Assembly: GCF_036194065.1 (NCBI RefSeq)
Contig: NZ_CP108095.1
Coordinates: 3,286,001 to 3,350,000, forward strand
Reading direction: 5' to 3'
From: Streptomyces sp. NBC_00239
GTDB taxonomy: Bacteria; Actinomycetota; Actinomycetes; Streptomycetales; Streptomycetaceae
DNA: 64,000 nt
Shown here: positions 1 to 9,729 of the stretch, in pieces
Layout of the letters: the number at the start of each line of letters is the position of its first letter
How positions within the stretch are numbered: the stretch's first letter is position 1
The notes under the pieces: model-generated
The model's database searches: none
What the model saw: the letters and a program-made list of their open reading frames with translations, nothing else
Told to the model about the DNA's origin: nothing
Translations under genes and position numbers: made by a program

Positions 1-330
1 CTCACCCCCGACGGGGGCACCGCCGTGTACAGCAGTCTGGAAGCCGCCTACGAGCACCTGGGCAAGGAGCGCACCGACGCGTTCACCTCGATCGTGCTGA
101 TGACGGACGGGGAGAACACCGAGGGCGAACCGGCCTCGCACTTCGACAGCTTCTACGCGGCGCTGCCCGCCGACCAGCGGGCAACCCCGGTCTTCGCGGT
201 GCTCTTCGGGGACTCGGACCGCAGGGAACTCGCCCACATCACCGAGCTGACCGGCGGCCGGCTGTTCGACGCGACCGGCGGGAACGGTTCACTGGACGGC
301 GCCTTCGAGGAGATCCGTGGCTACCAGTAG
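1..330 (+). CDS. VWA-domain protein, C-terminal part (5' end outside window)
   Basis: The window opens inside this gene; the reading frame is open from base 1 and ends with TAG at 328-330, leaving 109 residues. The fragment begins with a DGGTAVY stretch, which fits the threonine-bearing loop of a MIDAS metal site. It continues with the beta strand VLMTDGEN, whose Asp is the usual third MIDAS ligand. This is the C-terminal half of a von Willebrand factor A fold, which binds a divalent metal and protein partners. In actinomycetes such domains often follow a periplasmic binding domain in membrane-anchored proteins, but the upstream half is not visible. The next gene overlaps its end by 14 bases, so the two are probably co-translated. 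Confidence 0.8.
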   Translation, partial: LTPDGGTAVYSSLEAAYEHLGKERTDAFTSIVLMTDGENTEGEPASHFDSFYAALPADQRATPVFAVLFGDSDRRELAHITELTGGRLFDATGGNGSLDGAFEEIRGYQ

Positions 331-943
331 AGGCACCGCGGCACGCGTCCTGGGCTACCTGGAGTCCCGCAAGAACCTGGCCGGCTCCGCGTGCGGGGTG
401 GCAGGGCTCGCGCTCACCTTCACGGGCCTGGCGGGCGCCTACTGGCCCGTCGTGGTCGCCGGACTGTACGGCGCGGGCGCGCTGATCGCCCCGCCGGAGC
501 GGCTGCCGGCCCCCGAGTTCGAGGATCCGGCCGAGGAGTTCGACGCGCTGCGCGAAGACTTCGCGACCCTGTGCGAATACCTGGGCGAGGTGGAGCTGCC
601 GGCCGCCGCGGGCGACCGGCTCACCGGCCTGCTGGGCCGGTACGGGGCGCTGCTCGACCCGGCGCACGGCTGGGTCGCGGACCTGCTCGCGACGGACCCG
701 GAGTCGGTGCACGTGCTGTCGCGGGCGATCCGCCAGGACGTGCCCGAATGCGTGGACACGTACCACCGGACCCGCTGGTGGACCCGGCTGCAGCCGGGCA
801 CGGAGGCTCCCGAACGGCACCTGGAGCGGCAGCTGACGGTGCTGTACGAGGAGGTGGAAGGCCTGACGGCGGGCCTCCAGGACAGGGAGGCCCGCCGTCA
901 GCAGACGCACACGACCTATCTGGAGGAGCGCGGACGCTCCTGA
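317..943 (+). CDS. Hypothetical membrane protein, coupled to the VWA gene
   Basis: A 208-residue protein with a GTG start (317-319) inside the end of the VWA gene, typical of translational coupling. Residues about 23-60 form one long or two short hydrophobic segments (GVAGLALTFTGLAGAYWPVVVAGLYGAGALI). After these come a soluble, mostly helical and acidic domain with several Trp-rich turns and a C-terminal coiled-coil-like stretch (LERQLTVLYEEVEGLTAGLQ). I recognise no catalytic motif. The overlap with a VWA protein suggests a shared membrane complex, but that is inference from position only. Confidence 0.75.
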   Translation: MATSRGTAARVLGYLESRKNLAGSACGVAGLALTFTGLAGAYWPVVVAGLYGAGALIAPPERLPAPEFEDPAEEFDALREDFATLCEYLGEVELPAAAGDRLTGLLGRYGALLDPAHGWVADLLATDPESVHVLSRAIRQDVPECVDTYHRTRWWTRLQPGTEAPERHLERQLTVLYEEVEGLTAGLQDREARRQQTHTTYLEERGRS

Positions 944-968
944 CAGACGCGACAGGTGGTCGTGTGCT

Positions 969-1034
969 GCGGTGGGAACCGCTTGGTCGGGGGCTCCCAC
1001 AGCGGTGGGGGCCGCTTGGTCGGGGGCTCCCACA
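969..1034. repeat. 33-bp direct repeat, two units
   Basis: Two adjacent 33-base units (969-1001 and 1002-1034) differ at only two positions. Each carries the core CCGCTTGGTCGGGGGCTCCC. The pair fills most of the gap between the membrane protein gene and the converging pckG gene. Each unit holds a TGGG...CCCA pair able to fold, so the pair may also act as a terminator. Confidence 0.7.
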
Positions 1035-1061
1035 CTTATTCGCCCGGTACGGGCGGCTCGG

Positions 1062-2885
1062 TCAGCCGAGCCGCTCCACCAGGGCGTGGTACTGGTCCCA
1101 CAGCTCCTTGGGAGTGTGGTCGCCGTAGGTGTTGAGGTGCTCGGGGACCAGGGCGGCCTCCTCGCGCCACACCTCCTTGTCGACGCTGAGGAGGAAGTCC
1201 AGGTCCGCGGCGGGCAGGTCCAGGCCGTCGGTGTCCAGGGACGCGACGGTCGGCAGGATGCCGATGGGGGTCTCGACGCCCTCGGCGGTGCCGTCGAGGC
1301 GGCCGACGATCCACTTCAGGACGCGGCTGTTCTCGCCGAAGCCGGGCCACACGAACTTGCCCGCGTCGTTCTTGCGGAACCAGTTCACGTAGTAGATCTT
1401 CGGGAGCTTGGACTGGTCCTTGCCCTTGGCGACGTCGACCCAGTGGCCCATGTAGTCGCCCATGTTGTAGCCGCAGAACGGCAGCATGGCGAAGGGGTCG
1501 CGGCGCAGCTCGCCGACCTTGCCCTCGGCGGCGGCGGTCTTCTCGGAGGCGATGTTCGAGCCGATGAAGACGCCGTGGTTCCAGTCGAAGGACTCGGTGA
1601 CCAGCGGCACGGCGGAGGCGCGGCGGCCGCCGAAGAGGATCGCGGAGATCGGGACGCCCTTGGGGTCCTCCCACTCGGGGGCGATCGTCGGGCACTGCGA
1701 GGCCGGGACGGCGAAGCGGGCGTTGGGGTGGGCGGCCGGGGTCTCCGAGGCCGGAGTCCAGTCGTTGCCCTTCCAGTCGATCAGGTGGGCGGGCGCCTCT
1801 TCGGTCATGCCCTCCCACCAGACGTCGCCGTCGTCGGTGAGCGCGACGTTGGTGAAGACGGTGTTCGCGTACATCGTCTTCATGGCGTTGGCGTTGGTGT
1901 GCTCGCCGGTGCCGGGGGCGACGCCGAAGAAGCCGGCCTCGGGGTTGATCGCGTAGAGGCGGCCGTCCTCGCCGAAGCGCATCCAGGCGATGTCGTCGCC
2001 GATGGTCTCGACCGTCCAGCCGGAGATCGTGGGCTCCAGCATGGCGAGGTTGGTCTTGCCACAGGCGGACGGGAACGCGGCGGCGACGTACTTGCTCTCG
2101 CCCTGCGGCGGGGTGAGCTTGAGGATCAGCATGTGCTCGGCGAGCCAGCCCTCGTCGCGGGCCATGACGGACGCGATGCGCAGGGCGTAGCACTTCTTGC
2201 CGAGCAGGGCGTTGCCGCCGTAGCCCGAGCCGTACGACCAGATCTCGCGGGTCTCGGGGAAGTGCGAGATGTACTTGGTGGTGTTGCACGGCCACGGCAC
2301 GTCGGCCTGGCCCTCGGCGAGCGGAGCGCCGAGGGTGTGGACCGCCTTGACGAAGAAGCCGTCGGTGCCGAGCTCGTCCAGGACCGGCTGTCCCATGCGG
2401 GTCATGGTGCGCATCGCGACCGCGACGTAGGCGGAGTCGGTGATCTCGACGCCGATCGCGGAGAGCTCGGAGCCGAGGGGGCCCATGCAGAAGGGCACGA
2501 CGTACATCGTGCGGCCCTTCATGGAGCCGCGGAAGATACCTTCCTGCCCGGCGAAGAGCTCCTTCATCTCGGAAGGGGCCTTCCAGTGGTTGGTCGGGCC
2601 CGCGTCCTCCTCCTTCTCGGAGCAGATGAAGGTCCGGTCCTCGACGCGCGCGACGTCGGAGGGGTCGGAGGCGGCGTAGTACGAGTTCGGGCGCTTGACC
2701 GGGTCCAGCTTCTTGAAGGTGCCCTTCTCGACGAGCTCCTCGCACAGGCGCTCGTACTCGGCCTCGGAACCGTCACACCAGACGATCCGGTCGGGCTCGG
2801 TGATGGCTGCGATCTCGTTCACCCAGGAGGTGAGCTCCTGGTGCTGGGTCGGGACGGTGGTGGGAGCCGCGTTGTCGCGCGCCAC
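1062..2885 (-). CDS. pckG: Phosphoenolpyruvate carboxykinase (GTP)
   Basis: A 607-residue GTP-dependent PEP carboxykinase, which converts oxaloacetate and GTP to PEP, CO2 and GDP in gluconeogenesis and anaplerosis. Diagnostic stretches are [12 protein letters not shown] (the GTP-type kinase-1 P-loop with its active Cys and Lys, about residues 270-280), [10 protein letters not shown] (metal-binding kinase-2 region) and a C-terminal guanine-binding region with FGENSRV and NWFRKN. Length is normal for the family. I chose GTG at 2885 (VARDNAAP) because AAGGAG lies seven bases upstream. The frame stays open to 2978, but that extension looks non-coding. The gene is monocistronic, divergent from the hemolysin III gene across a 230-base gap. 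Confidence 0.97.
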   Translation of the reverse strand: MARDNAAPTTVPTQHQELTSWVNEIAAITEPDRIVWCDGSEAEYERLCEELVEKGTFKKLDPVKRPNSYYAASDPSDVARVEDRTFICSEKEEDAGPTNHWKAPSEMKELFAGQEGIFRGSMKGRTMYVVPFCMGPLGSELSAIGVEITDSAYVAVAMRTMTRMGQPVLDELGTDGFFVKAVHTLGAPLAEGQADVPWPCNTTKYISHFPETREIWSYGSGYGGNALLGKKCYALRIASVMARDEGWLAEHMLILKLTPPQGESKYVAAAFPSACGKTNLAMLEPTISGWTVETIGDDIAWMRFGEDGRLYAINPEAGFFGVAPGTGEHTNANAMKTMYANTVFTNVALTDDGDVWWEGMTEEAPAHLIDWKGNDWTPASETPAAHPNARFAVPASQCPTIAPEWEDPKGVPISAILFGGRRASAVPLVTESFDWNHGVFIGSNIASEKTAAAEGKVGELRRDPFAMLPFCGYNMGDYMGHWVDVAKGKDQSKLPKIYYVNWFRKNDAGKFVWPGFGENSRVLKWIVGRLDGTAEGVETPIGILPTVASLDTDGLDLPAADLDFLLSVDKEVWREEAALVPEHLNTYGDHTPKELWDQYHALVERLG

Positions 2886-3103
2886 GATTGCTCCTTGTTG
2901 AGGGGTTTGTTTGGTGTATGCCCCGTGGGGGCTGCGACCCGGACGCTTCGCGCTCCGCTCATCCGGTGCCGACCGCACTCATCTGATCATCCGGTGCGTG
3001 TGCGCATATGTCCAGGGGGCCTCTCACGTGAGCATCGCCACTCCAGTCAATCTTCTGTAAAGCGGACGTTCGGCAGGCAGACCGAAAGTTACGGACCCGT
3101 AGG

Positions 3104-3109
3104 TAGCAT
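3104..3109 (+). promoter_or_regulatory. -10-like TAGCAT, possible leaderless promoter
   Basis: TAGCAT ends six bases before the ATG at 3116, and there is no purine-rich ribosome site between. This is the spacing expected when transcription starts at the start codon. Confidence 0.45.
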
Positions 3110-3115
3110 GAGCGC

Positions 3116-3763
3116 ATGACTTCAGATGCCCTCGTGAAGCCGGTGATGCGCGGCTGGCTGCATGCCGGGATGTTCCCCGCGGTGCTGGTCGCAGGCCTCG
3201 TCCTGATGGCGTTGACCGACTCGACGCGGGCACGGGTGGCGTGCGGCGTCTACATCCTCACGGCGTGCCTGCTCTTCGGCGTCAGCGCGATCTACCACCG
3301 GGGCACCTGGGGGCCGCGCGGCGAGGCCGTACTGCGTCGACTCGACCACGCCAACATTTTCCTGATCATCGCAGGGACCTATACCCCGCTGACCGTCCTC
3401 CTGCTGCCGCCGTCCACCGGACGGACCCTCCTGTGGGCGGTGTGGATCGCGGCCGCCGCGGGCATCGCCTTCCGGGTCTTCTGGGTCGGCGCGCCGCGCT
3501 GGCTGTACACGCCCTGCTACATCGCGATGGGCTGGGCGGCGGTCTTCTTCCTGCCCGACTTCATGCGCACCGGCGGCATCGCGGTGCTCGTCCTGGTGAT
3601 CGTCGGCGGCCTGCTGTACAGCGCGGGAGGGGTCATCTACGGGCTGAAGCGCCCCGACCCCTCGCCGCGCTTCTTCGGTTTCCACGAGGTGTTCCACTCG
3701 CTGACCCTGGCGGCCTTCGTGGCGCACTACGTGGGGATCTCGATGGCGGCCTACTCGCACTGA
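3116..3763 (+). CDS. trhA: Hemolysin III family (TrhA/PAQR-like) membrane protein
   Basis: A 215-residue polytopic protein with about seven hydrophobic helices. It belongs to the HlyIII/TrhA family, related to PAQR receptors. The family signature is visible: SAIYHRG near residue 60, RLDHANIFLIIAGTYTPL near 80 with the conserved Asp and His, and FGFHEVFHSLTLAAFVAHYV near 190 with further His residues. In PAQR relatives the His/Asp set binds zinc. The bacterial members are linked to membrane homeostasis rather than proven hemolysis. The gene stands alone, divergent from pckG and convergent with the DUF255 gene, with a strong hairpin downstream. The family assignment is firm, but the activity is not known. 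Confidence 0.92.
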   Translation: MTSDALVKPVMRGWLHAGMFPAVLVAGLVLMALTDSTRARVACGVYILTACLLFGVSAIYHRGTWGPRGEAVLRRLDHANIFLIIAGTYTPLTVLLLPPSTGRTLLWAVWIAAAAGIAFRVFWVGAPRWLYTPCYIAMGWAAVFFLPDFMRTGGIAVLVLVIVGGLLYSAGGVIYGLKRPDPSPRFFGFHEVFHSLTLAAFVAHYVGISMAAYSH

Positions 3764-3780
3764 GCGGGCCCTTCCGCGTC

Positions 3781-3816
3781 GGGTGGGCGCCGGGCCGACC
3801 GACCCGGCGCCCACCC
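3781..3816. terminator. Bidirectional hairpin terminator
   Basis: A perfect 14-bp stem (GGGTGGGCGCCGGG and its complement) with an 8-base loop lies between two convergent genes. There is no long T-run, as is usual in Streptomyces. Confidence 0.75.
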
Positions 3817-3827
3817 GTACCGCGTGT

Positions 3828-5891
3828 TCAGGGGCGGGCCGGCCCCAGCTGCTCCGCGAGTTCGGCCGGGTCGGTGGTGGGCAGGGCGCAGACGAAGTGC
3901 CGGCAGACGTAGGCCGTCGGACTGCCGTCCACCAGCGTGCGCTCGGACAGCAGCGGGAACTCCGCCTCCGGCCCCGCCTTCTGGTCCGGCAGCCCCACCG
4001 CCACCACGGCCCCGGGCGCCGGCCCGAGCAGCGCGGTGCGGTGCAGCGCGGCCGTCGCCGGGTCGTCAGGGTGGCCGACCACCGCGATCTCCCGCGGCCC
4101 GTCGAGCATCGCCTCGGTGACGGCGAGCCCCCAGCCGATGAAGCGGGGGGCGCGCGGGCCCAGCGCGTGCACCACGCCGAGCGCCCGTTCGGCCGCCGTG
4201 CGGTGCGCCTGCGAGCCGGTGTGCGCCGCGTACGAGAGCAGTGCGCCCGCCGCGGCCGTCCACCCGGAGGGCGCGGCGGTGTCGGTCGGGTCCTGGGGGC
4301 GGCGGATCAGCTGTTCGGCATCGTGCGCGGTGTCGTAGAGCGTGCCGTCCTCGGCCGTGAACCGGTCGAGGATCAGGTCGGTGAGGAAGCCGGCGAACTC
4401 CAGCCAGACCCCCTCCCCGGTCACGCCCGCCAGCGCGAGGAAGCCCTCGGCCACGTCCGCGTAGTCCTCCAGCACGCCGGCGTTGGCGCCGGCCCGGCCG
4501 TCCTTGCTGGTACGGGCCAGCCGGGCGCGGCCGGCGGTGGCGTCGAAGTGCACGCGGACCAGCAGGTCGGCGGCCTCGGTGGCGCGTTCGACCAGGTCGG
4601 GGCGGTCGAAGTAGGCGCCGCACTCGGCGAGCGCGGCGATCGCGAGCCCGTTCCAGGCGGCCACGATCTTGTCGTCGCGGCCGGGCGCGGGCCGCGCGTC
4701 CCGGGCCGCGAGCAGCCGCGCCCTGATGCCGTCGAGCCGTGCGGCGTCGGCGGCCGGCCCGTCCTGCGGCAGCCGGAGCACCGACGTGCCGTGCTCGAAG
4801 GTGCCCTCCTCGGTCACCCCGAAGCAGGCCGCCGCCAGCTCCCCGTCGGCGTCCCCGAGCACCTCGCGCAGCTGCGCCGGGGTCCAGGCGTAGTAGGCGC
4901 CCTCCACGTGCTCGCCGGTGTCCGGGTCCTCGCTGTCGGCGTCGAGCGCAGAGGCGAAACCGCCCTCCCGGGTGCGCAGTTCTCGGACCATGAAGTCGGC
5001 GGTCTCCAGCGCGACCCGGCGGGCCAGCGCGGAGCCGGTGGTGCGCCACAGGTGCGCGTACACCCGGCACAGCAGCGCGTTGTCGTACAGCATCTTCTCG
5101 AAGTGCGGGACGATCCAGTCGCGGTCCACGGAGTAGCGCGCGAAGCCGCCGCCGAGCTGGTCGTAGATCCCGCCGCGGGCCATCGCCTCGCAGGTGTCGG
5201 CGGCCATCTGGAGGGCGCCCTCGGCGCCGGTGCGCGCGTAGTGGCGCAGCAGGAACTCGATCGCCATGGACGGCGGGAACTTGGGCGCGCCGCCGAATCC
5301 GCCGCGGGCCGCGTCGTAGTCGCGGGTCAGCCCGAGCAGCGCCTGCGCCAGCTCCTCGGGTCCGGGCGCCCCGGCCTTGCCGTAGTCGAGCTGCCGGCCG
5401 GCGAGGTCCCGCACGATCTTCTGCGCGACCTCGGCGACCTCCTCGCGGCGGCCGGTCCAGGCGGTGTGCACGCCTTCGAGCACCTGCGGGAAGGAGGCCA
5501 TGCCGTGGCGGGGCTCGGGCGGGAAGTAGGTGCCGAAGTAGAACGGCTCGGCGTCCGCGGTCAGGAAGACGGTCATCGGCCAGCCGCCCTGGCCGGTGGC
5601 GGCCTGCACGGCCTCCATGTAGACGGCGTCGACGTCGGGCCGCTCCTCGCGGTCCACCTTGACGTTGACGAAGTGCTCGTTCATGTACGCGGCGGTCCGC
5701 TCGTCCTCGAACGACTCGTGCGCCATGACGTGGCACCAGTGGCAGCTCGAATAGCCGACGCTGAGCAGCACCGGAACGCCGCGCTCCCGTGCCTTCGCGA
5801 ACGCCTCGGGTGACCAGGGCCACCAGTCGACCGGGTTGTCCGCGTGCTGGAGCAGATACGGGGAGGTCTCGTCAGCGAGGCGATTCGGCAT
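3828..5891 (-). CDS. DUF255/YyaL-type protein with thioredoxin-like domain
   Basis: A 687-residue protein of the DUF255 (YyaL, spermatogenesis-associated protein 20) family. The N-terminal 170 residues form a thioredoxin-like domain with SSCHWCHVM (Cys50 and Cys53) and the family stretch [10 protein letters not shown]. The remainder is an alpha/alpha barrel of the six-hairpin glycosidase type, rich in Trp and Gly motifs ([24 protein letters not shown]). Some relatives are suggested to be sugar epimerases or mannosidase-like, but the reaction is not established. It starts with ATG at 5891, preceded by a TAGATT hexamer six bases upstream, so it may be leaderless. It is monocistronic. Confidence 0.92.
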   Translation of the reverse strand: MPNRLADETSPYLLQHADNPVDWWPWSPEAFAKARERGVPVLLSVGYSSCHWCHVMAHESFEDERTAAYMNEHFVNVKVDREERPDVDAVYMEAVQAATGQGGWPMTVFLTADAEPFYFGTYFPPEPRHGMASFPQVLEGVHTAWTGRREEVAEVAQKIVRDLAGRQLDYGKAGAPGPEELAQALLGLTRDYDAARGGFGGAPKFPPSMAIEFLLRHYARTGAEGALQMAADTCEAMARGGIYDQLGGGFARYSVDRDWIVPHFEKMLYDNALLCRVYAHLWRTTGSALARRVALETADFMVRELRTREGGFASALDADSEDPDTGEHVEGAYYAWTPAQLREVLGDADGELAAACFGVTEEGTFEHGTSVLRLPQDGPAADAARLDGIRARLLAARDARPAPGRDDKIVAAWNGLAIAALAECGAYFDRPDLVERATEAADLLVRVHFDATAGRARLARTSKDGRAGANAGVLEDYADVAEGFLALAGVTGEGVWLEFAGFLTDLILDRFTAEDGTLYDTAHDAEQLIRRPQDPTDTAAPSGWTAAAGALLSYAAHTGSQAHRTAAERALGVVHALGPRAPRFIGWGLAVTEAMLDGPREIAVVGHPDDPATAALHRTALLGPAPGAVVAVGLPDQKAGPEAEFPLLSERTLVDGSPTAYVCRHFVCALPTTDPAELAEQLGPARP

Positions 5892-5897
5892 ACCGAC

Positions 5898-5903
5898 AAT
5901 CTA
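5898..5903 (-). promoter_or_regulatory. -10-like TAGATT for the DUF255 gene
   Basis: Read on the minus strand, TAGATT ends six bases before the ATG at 5891, and there is no ribosome site. This spacing fits a leaderless transcript. Confidence 0.45.
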
Positions 5904-5939
5904 AGCCGTCCGCCCCGCCGACACCCCGGGCGCAACACC

Positions 5940-6184
5940 GCCCCACCGACGCCCGGGTGCCCGACCTCCAGCCCCACCGACACCCTGAGCGCAACCCCCA
6001 GCCCCACCGACACCCTGAGCGCAACCCCCAGCCCCACCGACGCCCGGGGGTGCAACCCCCAGCCCCACCGACGCCCGGGGGCGCAACTTCCAGCCCCACC
6101 GACACCCTGAGCGCAACCTCCAGCCCCACCGACGCCCGGGGGCGCAACTTCCAGCCTCGCCGACGCCCGGGGGTGCAACTTCCA
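5940..6184. repeat. 30/31-bp tandem repeat array, about eight units
   Basis: About eight contiguous units of 30 or 31 bases each begin GCCCCACCGAC (the last one or two vary slightly). Each continues with ACCCTGAGCGCAACC or GCCCGGGGGTGCAAC. Units at 5971 and 6001 are identical, while others alternate between the two middle types. There are no spacers between units. The array runs directly into the palindrome at 6181. Several frames are open across it, but they are artefacts of composition. No gene is seen between 5892 and 6458. Confidence 0.9.
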
Positions 6185-6299
6185 GCCTCGCCGGCGTTTG
6201 AGGCGCGGGTCCGGGCGGAGCCCGGTTCCCGGCGTCAGCCGGGTTGCAGTCCTGGGGCTCCGCCCCAGACCCCGCGCCTCAAACGCCGGCGAAGCTGGA
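6181..6299. repeat. Dispersed palindromic repeat, copy 1
   Basis: A long inverted repeat with arms of about 29 bases containing CGCCGGCGTTTGAGGCGCGG (6181-6209 and the complement 6271-6299, one mismatch). The arms enclose about 60 bases with GGGCGGAGCCC-type inner stems. Near copies lie at 13101 and 42231. Confidence 0.9.
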
Positions 6300-6458
6300 G
6301 ACGGCCCGCTCACGCTGAGGCGCGCACGGCGCTCGGGTGGGACGGAAAGCTCTGAATTCGCTCAACTCCCGCCGGCGTGCGGGGGATTCCCTCGCGTTTG
6401 CATGCATCCCGCAGGAAACTGGTGGCTCCGGACGGCCGGCGCGGCGGAGGGGATGCGG

Positions 6459-9400
6459 ATGCAGATGCGGGACGTGCATCGGGGCGAGGCGGAGCGGGCG
6501 CTCGCGCGGGCGGTCGAGGAGGAGGTCCGACGGTCCGGCGGCCGGGTGGAGCAGGGGGCGCTGATGGCACGCGCGCTGCCGTCGCTGGAGGCGATGGCGG
6601 CGACGGCCGGGCCGGAGTACGAGGCCTGGACGCGGGCCCTGGACGCGGACGCGGCCACCGAGCAGTCGCTCGGCGCGGCCTTCCGCAGCTCGAACAACGC
6701 GACGGCCGTACTGGTGACGGGCGTTGCGGCGGCGGCCGCGGTCGCCGCGGACCTCTGCCTCGGCCTGGACGCGGCGTCCTCGTTCGGCGCGGGGGCCGTC
6801 GTCGCCGTCGCCGGGGCGGCGGCCACCGTGGCGAAGGTGACGGCGGTCCACCTGCCCGCCGCGCACCGCCGGGCGGGCGCCCTGAGCCAGCCCGGCGGCA
6901 CCGAGCAGCTGCGGCTCCAGTGGCTGTCCGCCCTGGAGGTGCGCGGGATCCGGCCGTTCCTCGACCGGCAGCGGGCGGCGGGCGCGGCGCGGCCTGCGGC
7001 GCGTGCGGACCGGCCGTCCGGGACCGGGCCGCAGCTGCGCGGCACGGACCGCAGCGCGGCCGCCCGCCGGCGCAGCGCGCTGGAGCAGTCCTTCGGGCAA
7101 CTCCCGTCCGGTGACGGGGTGTTCCTGGGACGGCGGGCGGAGCTGGCCCGCATCGTGCAGTGGGTGCAGGCGGCCCGCGCCGGTACGGAGACCCTGCCGG
7201 TGGTCGTGGTGCTGCACGGGGATCCCGGTGCGGGCCGCACCTCCCTCGCGGTGCGGGCGGCGCACGAGGTCCGGGACCAGTACCGGGGCGCCTGCGTGGT
7301 CGACCTGCGCGGCGGCTCGCTCAGCGGCGAGACCCCGCTGCCGACCCGGGAGGCGCTGCTGCACCTCCTGAACCGGCTGGGCGCGCCCCGCGAGCAGCTG
7401 CTGTTCCGCGACCGGTCGTCGGCCGCGCAGCAGATGCGGCGGCTGGTGGAGCTGTACCACGAGCACGTGCGCGGCGTGCCGGTCACGGTGGTCCTCGACG
7501 ACGCGGTGGACGCGGAGCAGGTGCGGTTGCTGCTGCCGGAGCGCTCCGACAGCCTGGTGCTGGTGACGGCCCGGGAGCGGCTGGAGCTCCCCGCGGACGT
7601 CCCGGCCCGGGTCCACCACCTGGAGGTGGCGCCGCTGGCGGCCGCGGATGCCGAGGCGGTGCTGCGTACGGCGGTCGAGGACGCGCAGACGTCGGTGTAC
7701 GACGAGCAGGCGCTGGAGGCGATCTTCCGGTTCACCGGCGGGCTGCCGCTGGCGCTGCGCCTGACGGGCCCGCTGCTGGGGACGCACACGGCGCGCCGGT
7801 TCGAGGTGCACCTCGCCGAGCGGCTGGGTTCACTCGACGTGACGGACCGGGCGCTGGACCTGTCGTACGCGCACCTCCAGGAGCCCGCCCGGCAGCTGCT
7901 GCGGCGGCTGTCGCTGGCCGGCCGGGTGTCGGTGGGGGCGGCCGCCGCGGCCGCGCTGGCCGAGGGGTCGGAGGGGGACGCGCTGCGGCTGCTGGCGGGG
8001 CTGGCCCGGGCCGGGCTCGTCGACCACGTGCGCGGGGAGCGGTACCGGCTGCACGACTCGGTGCGCTCGTACGCGGCCGCGAAGCTGCTCGCGGAGGAGG
8101 ACCGGGACGACATCGCGGCGGCGCAGGAGCGGCTGATCCGGACGTACGCGCAGCTGGCGGACGCGGTGATCCGGATGGTCGACGGGAAGACGTCGACGCG
8201 CGCGGACCGGTTCGGCGGGCACGGCTTCGCCTCGCTGGACGCGGCGCTGGCCTGGCTGGACGAGGAGTCGAGCTTCATCACGGCGGCGCTGCGGCACACC
8301 GAGGGCGTGGACCAGCGGGCCGTGCTGGACCTGCTGGGCGCGCTGTGCGACTACTGCCTGCTGCGCGGCGACCTGTACCGGCTGGGCGAGATCAACGAGC
8401 TGATCCAGGCGGTGGAGGCGGGCCGGGCGGCCGGCGGCGATGGCGAGGGCGGCGGCGGGCAGGGGCTGCTGGCCCGGTCGGTGCAGTGGCGCACCGGCAT
8501 CGCGGCCCGCCAGCTCGGCGAGCTGGACACGGCGCGTTCGACGCTGACGTCGGTGGTCGACCTGTACTTCGAGGCGCAGCACACGGCGGGCGCGGCGCGG
8601 GCGCTGTGCTCGCTGGGCATCACCCTGCACCACCAGGGTCAGCTGACGGAGGCGGCGGCGAAGCTGCGCGAGGCGCTGGAGGTGCAGTCCGGGGAGGAGC
8701 TGGCGGCCGACCGGGCGTGGACGCTGCACGCGCTGGCGGCGGTGGAGCGGGACCGGGCGAACCTGGCCGAGGCGCGGTCGCTGCTGGCCCTGTCGCTGGC
8801 GCTGCACGAGGAGAGCGAATCGCTGCACGGGCAGGGCTGGGCGCATTTCCAGCTGGGCCAGGTGCACCTGCGCGGCGGTGACGTCCCGGGGGCGGAGCGG
8901 GAGCTGCGGCGGGCCCTGGACCTGGCGGGGCGGACCCGCGACGGGCGGGCCGAGGCGTGGGCGCTGACGGAGCTGGCGCGGGCCCGGCTGGTGGCCGGGG
9001 AGCCGGGTGCGGCCGTCGACGGGCTGCGGGAGGCGCTGTCGCGGCACCGGGAGTCGGAGGACGCGCGCGGCGAGGCCTGGACGTTGTACTACCTGGGGCA
9101 GGCGCTGGAGGAGCGCGGCGACGCGGACCAGGCGGTACGGGAGCTGGAGCGGGCCCGGACGATGTTCTCGCGGATGCGGGACGTGTACGGGCTGGCCTGC
9201 GCGCGTCACCACTCGGGGCGGGTCACCCGCGACGTGCGGGCCGTGCAGACCGGCGGCCTGCGCAATTCGGGTTTCGCGCGGCAGCTGCTGGCGGACGCGC
9301 GGGCGGACTTCCGCCGCATCGGGCTGGCCCACGGCGAGGCGTGGACGTGCCTGGAGCTGGTGGTGGTCGACGCGGGGAACGCGCGGATCGCCCAGGCGTT

Positions 9401-9713
9401 GGGGTTGTGCGAGGAGGCGGTGGCGCTGTTCGACTCGTACGGCGACGCGCGGGGCGGGGACTGGGCGCGGTTCCTGCGCTGCACGTTGTTGCCGTACGCG
9501 GATCCTGACGCGGGGGTGGCGGCGGCCGTGGCGGAGATCGCGGCGCTTGCGGCGCGGCCGCACGGGTTGCGTGACGGGCGGTTGTCCGAGGCGCTCGACG
9601 CGTATGCGGTCGCCCTGGACCGCGGGGTCGACCCGGCCGCGGGATGGCAGGCGTGGCGCCTGAACCTCACCCCCGACCGGCACGCCCGGGAAATCATGGG
9701 CGTCCCCGCCTGA
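6459..9713 (+). CDS. STAND (NB-ARC-like) ATPase with TPR repeats
   Basis: A 1084-residue multidomain protein. The N-terminus is helical, with two hydrophobic segments at about residues 82-107 and 111-130. An NTPase module follows, with a P-loop GDPGAGRTSLA near residue 254, a Walker B strand VTVVLDDA, and a GGLPLAL motif near 428 (the GLPL of NB-ARC/STAND proteins). A winged-helix region then leads to tetratricopeptide repeats from about 680 to 1007. Such proteins are ATP-driven switches that oligomerise when the sensor region is engaged. No DNA-binding SARP domain is present, so it is not an AfsR. I chose ATG 6459 because GGAGG lies eight bases upstream; ATG 6453 and 6465 are alternatives. 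The frame further upstream runs through repeat DNA. Confidence 0.85.
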   Translation: MQMRDVHRGEAERALARAVEEEVRRSGGRVEQGALMARALPSLEAMAATAGPEYEAWTRALDADAATEQSLGAAFRSSNNATAVLVTGVAAAAAVAADLCLGLDAASSFGAGAVVAVAGAAATVAKVTAVHLPAAHRRAGALSQPGGTEQLRLQWLSALEVRGIRPFLDRQRAAGAARPAARADRPSGTGPQLRGTDRSAAARRRSALEQSFGQLPSGDGVFLGRRAELARIVQWVQAARAGTETLPVVVVLHGDPGAGRTSLAVRAAHEVRDQYRGACVVDLRGGSLSGETPLPTREALLHLLNRLGAPREQLLFRDRSSAAQQMRRLVELYHEHVRGVPVTVVLDDAVDAEQVRLLLPERSDSLVLVTARERLELPADVPARVHHLEVAPLAAADAEAVLRTAVEDAQTSVYDEQALEAIFRFTGGLPLALRLTGPLLGTHTARRFEVHLAERLGSLDVTDRALDLSYAHLQEPARQLLRRLSLAGRVSVGAAAAAALAEGSEGDALRLLAGLARAGLVDHVRGERYRLHDSVRSYAAAKLLAEEDRDDIAAAQERLIRTYAQLADAVIRMVDGKTSTRADRFGGHGFASLDAALAWLDEESSFITAALRHTEGVDQRAVLDLLGALCDYCLLRGDLYRLGEINELIQAVEAGRAAGGDGEGGGGQGLLARSVQWRTGIAARQLGELDTARSTLTSVVDLYFEAQHTAGAARALCSLGITLHHQGQLTEAAAKLREALEVQSGEELAADRAWTLHALAAVERDRANLAEARSLLALSLALHEESESLHGQGWAHFQLGQVHLRGGDVPGAERELRRALDLAGRTRDGRAEAWALTELARARLVAGEPGAAVDGLREALSRHRESEDARGEAWTLYYLGQALEERGDADQAVRELERARTMFSRMRDVYGLACARHHSGRVTRDVRAVQTGGLRNSGFARQLLADARADFRRIGLAHGEAWTCLELVVVDAGNARIAQALGLCEEAVALFDSYGDARGGDWARFLRCTLLPYADPDAGVAAAVAEIAALAARPHGLRDGRLSEALDAYAVALDRGVDPAAGWQAWRLNLTPDRHAREIMGVPA

Positions 9714-9729
9714 CCCGCGGGTCTCCGCC

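Noticed and set aside
972..3119. 715-codon open frame on the plus strand opposite pckG
   Set aside because: It is antisense to a clear PEP carboxykinase, has the His/Val/Gly-rich composition typical of high-GC shadow frames, and has no recognisable domain.
3783..5813. 676-codon open frame opposite the DUF255 gene
   Set aside because: Shadow of a well-supported gene; composition is artefactual.
5940..6184. Regular 30-base repeats that look at first like a CRISPR array
   Set aside because: Units are contiguous with no unique spacers, unit length drifts between 30 and 31, and no cas genes are nearby. It is a plain tandem repeat.
5789..6355. Open frames of up to 188 codons across the tandem repeats
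   Set aside because: Several frames on both strands are open at once because of the repeat composition; none has a ribosome site or a domain.
6198..6458. N-terminal extension of the STAND protein
   Set aside because: The extra codons run through the palindromic repeat, and a good ribosome site sits just before ATG 6459.
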